Shown one piece after another: positions 57,815 to 64,000 of a stretch of DNA of 64,000 nt; position 1 is the stretch's first letter, and the number at the start of each line of letters is the position of its first letter. A program made the position numbers and the translations under genes. This DNA is from Talpa occidentalis (Eukaryota; Chordata; Mammalia; Eulipotyphla; Talpidae): positions 56,842,329 to 56,906,328 of the forward strand of contig NW_023601212.1 in NCBI RefSeq assembly GCF_014898055.3, read 5' to 3'. The notes under the pieces are model-generated. The model had not been told where the DNA came from. It worked only from the letters and a program-made list of their open reading frames with translations, and searched no databases.

Positions 57815-58030
57815 GCACAGGAGGTGGGCATTAATTAGGGCTAACGGCCTATAATTGGAGTTGCCTTTCTTCCTCCTTCCATTCTCTGAGCCTGAGACTG
57901 TCAGAAGGCTCGTTTTCACTGAAGCGTCATAATTAACGCAGAGCCTAATGTGAAAGGCAGTTGAGGTTGAAGCCCAAAATAGCTCAGAGCTACCCAAGGG
58001 TGTCTGTGTGCAGAGCTGTGGGGAGCAGGC
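57815..58030. promoter_or_regulatory. Candidate conserved enhancer-like element
   Basis: Homeodomain cores ttaattag (57831-57838), ataattgg (57851), cataattaacg (57928) and cctaatg (57944). Four CpGs are retained within about 100 bases (aacggc, ctcgtt, agcgtc, aacgca). No repeat recognised. It lies about 0.6-0.8 kb from the CTCF-core match at 58639. Function is inferred only from sequence character. Confidence 0.4.
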
Positions 58031-58638
58031 ATGGGAAAAGATGAGGGGGACATTTAGGTTGACCTCCAAATGTTTTCCTTGCAGAGAGGGAGTTGGGGGG
58101 TCAACATTGCACTCTCCCTTTTACTTCCCCTAAGAAATCCTCTAAAATATTGAAATATTCACTAATGGACTGGGATTCCAGAATTCTGGGCTCTAGAAGT
58201 TGAAAGACCTACACCTGGCAAGCCTCAAATCCTTCTCTTTCCTTTCAGCTTATTTGTAAGGAAAGATTTCCTCCCTTATGAGGCTAACATCTTTTTGGGT
58301 AGAAGCACAGAGGTCTGGGAAGGCTGGTAAATGTAATAATATCTGTGAAGCCCTTGGAGTGCCTTGAAGAAAATTCAGGGTATTTCTCTTATTACCACTG
58401 GTCTTCCAATTCCCCTGAACTCTGAGAACCCATTTAAGTGATTACTTCATGAGGAGGCTAGTAGAAAAGCAAGACTAATATATTTCTTCACTTGGCAGCT
58501 CCTACACAGCAAAGGACCCTAAGTGCACTTACAATCACTATCATATTCTCACTTCCCCCCCCCCTTGGTTCTGCTTAGAACATAATGAAATAAACACCTG
58601 CAATTTATCTTCTAAGACGACCAGATTTCATGAACCTT

Positions 58639-58650
58639 CCAGCAGGTGGC
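58639..58650 (+). promoter_or_regulatory. CTCF-core motif match
   Basis: CCAGCAGGTGGC fits every position of the CTCF core CCASYAGRKGGC, in plus orientation. Surrounding sequence is non-repeat. CTCF sites anchor chromatin loops; whether this one is bound cannot be seen from sequence. Confidence 0.5.
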
Positions 58651-58918
58651 TTGTACCACCCCCAGCACCCATGTGCAAATATTTACTTGATTCTGTGCTG
58701 TTGGAGAACTGGGAGAAAGGCAAGATGGGGGAGTACTTTTTCCACAGCCCAACTTCAACTAGAGTGAGGGACAATAAAAAAAAGAGAGAACTGTTGAATG
58801 GTTTATGTTCACTATGTCAGACTTCCTTGGAATATTTAGATGGAATATCATTGGCTTCATTTCTATCCTGAGTCATTTATAGGAAGGAGATCCTGAAATA
58901 TCTGCAGTTTTCCTCTTT

Positions 58919-58930
58919 CCACCAAGGGGC
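58919..58930 (+). promoter_or_regulatory. Second CTCF-like core, one mismatch
   Basis: CCACCAAGGGGC differs from the CTCF core at one position (A for G at position 7), and is followed by gttgcc. Same orientation as the match 280 bases upstream. Weaker candidate. Confidence 0.3.
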
Positions 58931-58939
58931 GTTGCCCAA

Positions 58940-60985
58940 GGAGAGTGACATGATATTGCATAGAAAGATAAAAGAAGACAGTAAGGGCTAACATGATTGG
59001 GGGGGTGATTGGCATGTTGGGGCTATTGTCTTAATACATTTGCTGCTACAGGGTGCTCTTGTGACCTGGGAACCTCCAGTCACACAGCTTCCTCTAGTGA
59101 AGATGGGAAGTGGCACCCAGATTATTGACAGTAGCTGCAGATTCAGGAATGCTGGAGGCATCACAGGCAGAAACCAGCTGCTTTGTTTTTGTACAGTGTT
59201 TTTATGCCCCAGTGGGTTTTAAAAATCCTTTCTCTTGGGCAGTAATCTACCAAGTCATTAAGTTGGCTCCTCAGTAGGTTTCTCTGGATCATTCCCTGGA
59301 TCTAAAAATCATTTGGATTTTTATTCTGATACTTACTATATTGACAAAAATGGGGATAAATCATTTTTCCCATTTCAGAACAATCAGAGCCTGAATTATA
59401 ATAGAGACATTGTTTTCTGATTTTTCAAACTTTCACTGACATTCAGTAATTTGCCTGAGTGCAAACACTTACAAATACAAGTATTATGAGCCAAAGCCAG
59501 TTAATATAAACATATTAAAATTCTTTGGGGGAGAGACACAGGGGCTGACCGGATATATGCAGCCAGGGTTGAAGAATGGTGTTTGGCAGGTACACTGATT
59601 GAAGTTGACCTCTTGACCCCCTTCTGATGAGTGGGTACTGGATGTGCTGGTTGTTCACTGCTTGAATATAACATCTGCATGCAGTCCAGTGACAGGGACA
59701 TCAAGGCGTATTAAAGGAAAGATGATCTTGCTCTCCATATACTGCACCTTAAAAAACTGGAGATCTACACCTTAAATATGTGTGTGTTTTTAAATTTTTA
59801 TCTAGGAAATAACTGGAGCTAAAGTCCCCCCAGTCTCTACTTTCTCCATAATAAATCGTGAACCATCTAAAATTCCGCACTATCTTTTTTGCCAATTCCT
59901 CTAAAATGTTAGGAGTTAGAGAAGAATGAGTAAACAGGCTGCTTTCAGAAACCACAAATGTCAGACATCTAGAAACTAGGAAAGTCGTGAGAAGAAATTA
60001 GCAGTTAGGGCTGTAAACAAGCCAATAGTGAGGGGCATTGACTATTGTGCTGTGGTTATCTGAGAAAGAATACCCAGGGCTTGGATTCAAGTGTTGCCTC
60101 CTTTGTTTGACTCCAGGTGCCTCTGGAAAAGTCTTAGGAACTCTCTACTCTTTCTTAATCTATCAGGGAGAGACAAGTACTCACTGAAAAGGTTCAAGCT
60201 CTTTCCATATTCTCTGCCCTCCTCACATTCAGATTAACTCCTCTCATGGCTGCAAGGGGGCGGCTGCACCTCCTTGCTTCACATAATCACATACCAGGGT
60301 CTGAAAGGCAAACAGAGGGCCTACTGTATCTCAGATTCTAAGATGTCTTTGGCCATAAGATGCAACATTATTTTATATACTGCACACAGAAACATTCCTG
60401 CCAATTAGATTTTGCCATGCTACTTATTGTCAAATGCATCCTGGTTAGTCAATCAATGAAATACAGTATATTTCCCTAGTGTCTCTTAAGAATGACTCAA
60501 AAAAACCATTTCTACTCTGCCACTAGGATTCCCATATGCCAACCCTTAATCTAATCCTTGGAAGTATCTCTGTACCTGTTCTATCTTGTGTACACTCTCC
60601 TATTCTCTTGCATTGGACCCTTGGATGCTTGCAAATGCCGCTATGGCTGCCTGGACCAGTTCCATACAAGCCCACATCATTTTCCTAAGTCTCTGCTGCT
60701 TCCTCCACTTCTGTACATAAAGGAAGCATATGCCAGTAGTTACCTCTTATGAAGCAAATTTACCAATGGAAGACAGGCAGTGGGAAGGGACTTAGTAGAT
60801 GAATTTCTTCTTGTAGGTAAATTGTAGGCCTTCATGGTGGCCTGCTCTGAAGAATGGGATTTTGATGTAGCTTATCTGGGGACATCCCTCGTGACTTAGT
60901 AATTTTGTGTCTGTGAAATGGAGACCAACCTAGAAAAATCATCAACTTTTATTTACTTCCCATTCTTCCTTTGTTGTAGAAATAA
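58940..60985. other. No gene; unique sequence
   Basis: No exon or repeat recognised. 60247-60265 (tggctgcaagggggcggct) is a loose CTCF-like match. Frames at 59501-59704, 59749-59955 and 60558-60752 have no domains. Confidence 0.45.
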
Positions 60986-60993
60986 ATTCTAGC

Positions 60994-61613
60994 CTTTACC
61001 CAGGCAGAGGAAGAACAAACGGTACTTCAGGAATGGTGAGGTCAGGAGAAACTTTATTACTCATGTGTGAGGTCCCAGACCTGGGTAGCCCCGTAAGGTC
61101 TGAGCACCAGTTTAAAGACCAATAGTTCCTTTTATACACAATGATCTCCATATCTGTTACATTGATAACATCGTTTTTCAGCAGACACAACCATCTATGG
61201 CAAAGTCCCCAGAAAAGGGGGCAAGGCAAGGAGGGGGGAAGATGCAGGCATTCGGGGATGGCCTTGGAGAGGCAGACCAGCTGGTTGGCTGCCCGACCTT
61301 GTAGATAAGAGTGCTGAGGCCCTGGCCATGAATCTTGAAAGGGAAGGAGCTATAAGTAAGCAAACTTGTTGATTATGCCTGCATTGGAATGTTCATTGAA
61401 CCTGGGCTGGAAGTTCTGCGGAATCTTTATTATATTCATTTGCTCAGTAATATATTTTCACTTCACCTTATCTAACTTACTTCTTCCTTCACTCTTTAAA
61501 CCCTGGCATCACACTTCCAACTAAACATATTCATGACTGAAACCTTGCCTCAGACCCTATTTTCTAGGAAAATAAGCCAACACAACCTCCACATTTACCT
61601 AAACCAATCAGGA
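60994..61613 (-). repeat. Probable solo LTR with promoter and polyA signal
   Basis: On the minus strand this segment has a TATA box (TATAAAA, 61130-61136) followed 75 bases later by AATAAA (61053-61058) and a T-rich/CT stretch, the U3-R-U5 layout of a retroviral LTR. The phrase aattctag occurs at both edges (60986-60993 and about 61614-61621) and may be a target duplication, but clear TG...CA ends were not found, so the limits are uncertain. The family is unknown, and no internal retroviral sequence adjoins it. Confidence 0.5.
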
Positions 61614-61714
61614 TTAATTCTAGTTACTTAGAGGAGGAAAGAAGAAAACTGGGGCACAGCCAACATGGGAGAACAGTGACATGGCTGTAGAGTGGACAAT
61701 CAAGGGTTTGCTTA

Positions 61715-61780
61715 GTACTTGCCCTACTTTGCAGGGTTGTTAGAAGAGTTAAATGAGATAATAAGATGTAAATGCAATCT
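61715..61780 (+). repeat. MIR fragment
   Basis: ctttgcagggttgttagaagagttaaatgagataataagatgtaaa matches the MIR 3' half. Confidence 0.65.
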
Positions 61781-61859
61781 ATCAAGCATAACAGAACATA
61801 AAAACATAAATTTGTCATTAGACTTGTGGCTATCAATACCACATTCCAGAAACTTAATA

Positions 61860-62110
61860 AATCACTCATTTAGTAAAAATTATTTTGTGAGCACCTACTA
61901 TTTGCCAGTCATGGTTCCAACATAGATAATATAACAGTTCCAGCCATATAGGAGCTTCTTCTCTACAGCAGAAGTAGAGGAAGAAAATGAGCAAATAAAT
62001 TACATGTGATTACAATTCTCTAGAGGGAAATAGAAGGGAGTTATAAGAAGCTAACTTTGGGAAGTCAGACAAAGCTTCCTGGAGGATTGTTGGAGGAGTA
62101 AATGTAAGTG
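61860..62110 (-). repeat. LINE-2 3' region
   Basis: Reverse L2: aaaattattttgtgagcacctactatttgccagtcatggttcc, ccatataggagcttc, gcaaataaattacatgtga, aagcttcctggaggattg. Confidence 0.75.
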
Positions 62111-62449
62111 ATCATGAGTTGACCTTATAACTGGATCCTTCGACAATCAAGGTCTCATCCCCTCTTCTGTTCCTGGAATGTTGTTCTGCCCACCATTCAC
62201 CCAGCAGGAGCCACTACGGTACACACACTTGAGATATTACTATGTGGTGGAGACCATCTGTCCTGTACTTGATTGAAAGCATGACTAAACTCTGTGTAGA
62301 CCCTTAATATTCTGACAGGTGGGTCTTTCAGCAACCCAAGACAATCCTCATAAGTAAGCATTCTTGTTTATTAAAACTGCCATCTGACAACCTGGAGTGA
62401 TCTGCCTCTTCCTCTTTTCCTCAGTGTATAGAGGTCAGTTTTGAATTTC

Positions 62450-62720
62450 AACTAGGTAATCCTCAAGGTTGCAAACAAACAAGGATGACTGGGAGATAGG
62501 TATTTGAGGGTGGAGAGATGTGCCAGGTAGAAAGAAAGGCATATACAAAGGTGAAACATTTTGAGAAGGCTTGATGCTACTCATTATGGCTTGGTTGGTA
62601 AACACTGGATTATGAAGCATGGATTGCCAGAAGTTTAGCTTCAATTGTGATGGCCATAAAGGGAAGGGTATGTTGACATATTGAGAAGGGTAGTTTTAGA
62701 AAGAGCTCTTCAATAATGGT
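62450..62720 (-). repeat. Possible LINE-2 fragment
   Basis: Loose reversed L2 order: gtgccaggtagaaagaaaggcatatacaaaggtg, then ggattatgaagcatgg. Low confidence. Confidence 0.4.
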
Positions 62721-63447
62721 GGAACAAAAGGACTTCTTTGGAAGAGGAAAGGCCGGATGGGAGGCTAGTAAGAGAGTTGAGATACTACTCTGTAGTATGG
62801 TATATCCTTTTATATGTTTAATTCACTTTTGAGGAGTTTCTGTTAATAGAAATACTCTCCATTATTTAGGACTTTGTGAATTACAGACCCCAGTGTTTCT
62901 CCAATGTCCCCATGCATGTCTCCTAAAGAAGAGGCTAACTATTTCAAATAAAGGCTGGAAGTGATCTTTGTGGTCTTTACTCCCAACAGTCATATTTTTA
63001 ATGATGCTCCCTTTCCTTTTGTCTTTGCTGTTAGTTGTCACTGGATTGTATGAATGAGTACTGGGTCAATAATGTGACTCCTCAGGGAAGCCAGTTATCC
63101 TTGCAGAGAGTAGCGCCATAGACTTGATCTCTGCAGCTCATCATCTGAAGCCATGAGCTGACATTAGAATTTAAACATCCAGAGAGGGAGAGGAGGAAGG
63201 GAAGCAGCACAATGGACTATGGTGGTGGACTCGGTGATTTGGTGGTGAGAGCACTACAATGGGCAAGACCTGAGTGGGGGTATCCTATACTTCCCAAATA
63301 ACAACAATAATGCATGCCAATATTACCTCAATAAAAACAAAATAAAAACAAAACTGAAAAAAAAACAAACAAAATAAACATGGGGAACCCACTAATTTAG
63401 TCACTCACCCATTTTTTAACTTTTTCATTTGTTTATTTCCTCCTATC
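62721..63447. other. No gene seen
   Basis: Unique sequence. 63180-63215 is purine-rich; 63297-63370 is A-rich with AAC/AAT repeats. Confidence 0.45.
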
Positions 63448-63820
63448 TTAGTCAATTCCTGCTGTCATAACAAAATACCAGAGACCATGTGGCATAAACA
63501 ACAGATGTTGATTTTCTCAGAGTTCTGGAGGCTCTAAGTCCAAGATCAAGGTGCAGGCTGATTCAGTTCCTGGTGAGGATTCTCTTCCTGATTTCCAGGA
63601 AGCTGCCTTCTTGCTGTGTGCTCTTATGACCTTTCTTCAGAGCACTGAGAGAAAGAGAATGATCAAGCTCTCTGGTGTCCCTTCTTATAAAGGCACTAAT
63701 ACTGCCTTGAAGGCCCCATCCTCAGGGGTAATTAAACCTAATTATCTCCCAAAAGCCTCTTCTTCAAATACATTATATTGAGGTAAGGGCTTCAAGAACA
63801 AAAAATATTCATAACATTTC
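63448..63820 (-). repeat. ERVL-MaLR LTR, MLT1A/MST-type
   Basis: Clear reverse-orientation MaLR LTR: cttagtcaattcctgctgtcataacaaaatacca, tctcagagttctggaggctctaagtccaagatcaagg, gattctcttcctg, cttgctgtgtgctc, tataaaggcactaatactgc, ttatctcccaaaagcctcttcttc, and aagggcttcaa. The 76-codon frame across it is incidental. Confidence 0.92.
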
Positions 63821-64000
63821 CTTCTTTGTTTTCCTGCCTTTCTTCAATATTTTTCCCTTTAACATGCATCTATTTAATATATTTGATGGGTGAGTTAATA
63901 AAAAATAAACTACCATAGACCTCGATGGAAAAGGAGTCTAGTGGAGAAAGACAAGTGAGAAGAGAAGAGAGCTGCCAGGGTTGTAAGCTGCCAGTGGTGA
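63821..64000. other. Window end, nothing recognised
   Basis: A/T-rich then purine-rich sequence with no gene or repeat identified. Confidence 0.4.

Noticed and set aside
60247..60265. CTCF-like tggctgcaagggggcggct
   Set aside because: Three mismatches to the 12-base core; too weak to annotate as a site.

Overview
This window is nuclear DNA of a placental mammal and contains no host protein-coding gene that I can support. The evidence for a placental mammal is the layering of repeats: ancient MIR and L2, ERVL-MaLR LTRs of MLT1/MST type, several ages of LINE-1, and a younger tRNA-derived SINE of about 260-310 nt. The SINE does not match the primate, rodent, carnivore (SINEC), pig or ruminant families I know. 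A bat with a Rhin-1-like SINE (horseshoe or leaf-nosed bat) is my best guess, but it is unverified. The longer open frames are L1 ORF2/ORF1 remnants, retroviral remnants or chance frames, so the window reads as a gene desert or a large intron.

Layout: 1-2183 is the 3' part of a plus-strand L1 that has inserted into a minus-strand endogenous retrovirus. The retrovirus has its reverse-transcriptase remnant at 2184-2760, a Lys-type primer binding site at 3682-3698 and its 5' LTR at 3707-4184. 4312-9892 is older minus-strand L1 material with one SINE. 9917-15790 is a long minus-strand L1 (3'UTR, ORF2, ORF1, 5' region) that was itself hit by a SINE and by a second, plus-strand L1. 16.9-25.8 kb is mostly older sequence with MaLR, MIR and L2 pieces. 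26.3-33.0 kb is a dense pile of nested minus-strand L1 fragments and SINEs. 33.0-64.0 kb is mainly unique sequence with scattered MIR, L2 and MaLR copies, five more SINEs after the pair at 33.5-34.1 kb, one young L1 insertion (38090-39006), a probable solo LTR (about 60994-61613) and microsatellites.

How the parts work together: L1 supplies endonuclease and reverse transcriptase in trans to the SINEs. The target-site duplications around SINEs and young L1 copies (10-18 bp, at A/T-rich sites) fit that mechanism. Several non-repeat stretches look like candidate cis-regulatory DNA: 34500-34640, 35380-35540, 41090-41240, 52795-52990, 56935-57330 and 57815-58030. They are rich in homeodomain cores and some keep CpGs. 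A perfect match to the CTCF core lies at 58639-58650. These are inferences from composition and motifs only. I did not find a previously undescribed system; the most useful leads are these candidate elements, the retroviral remnant, and the SINE family with its subtypes.
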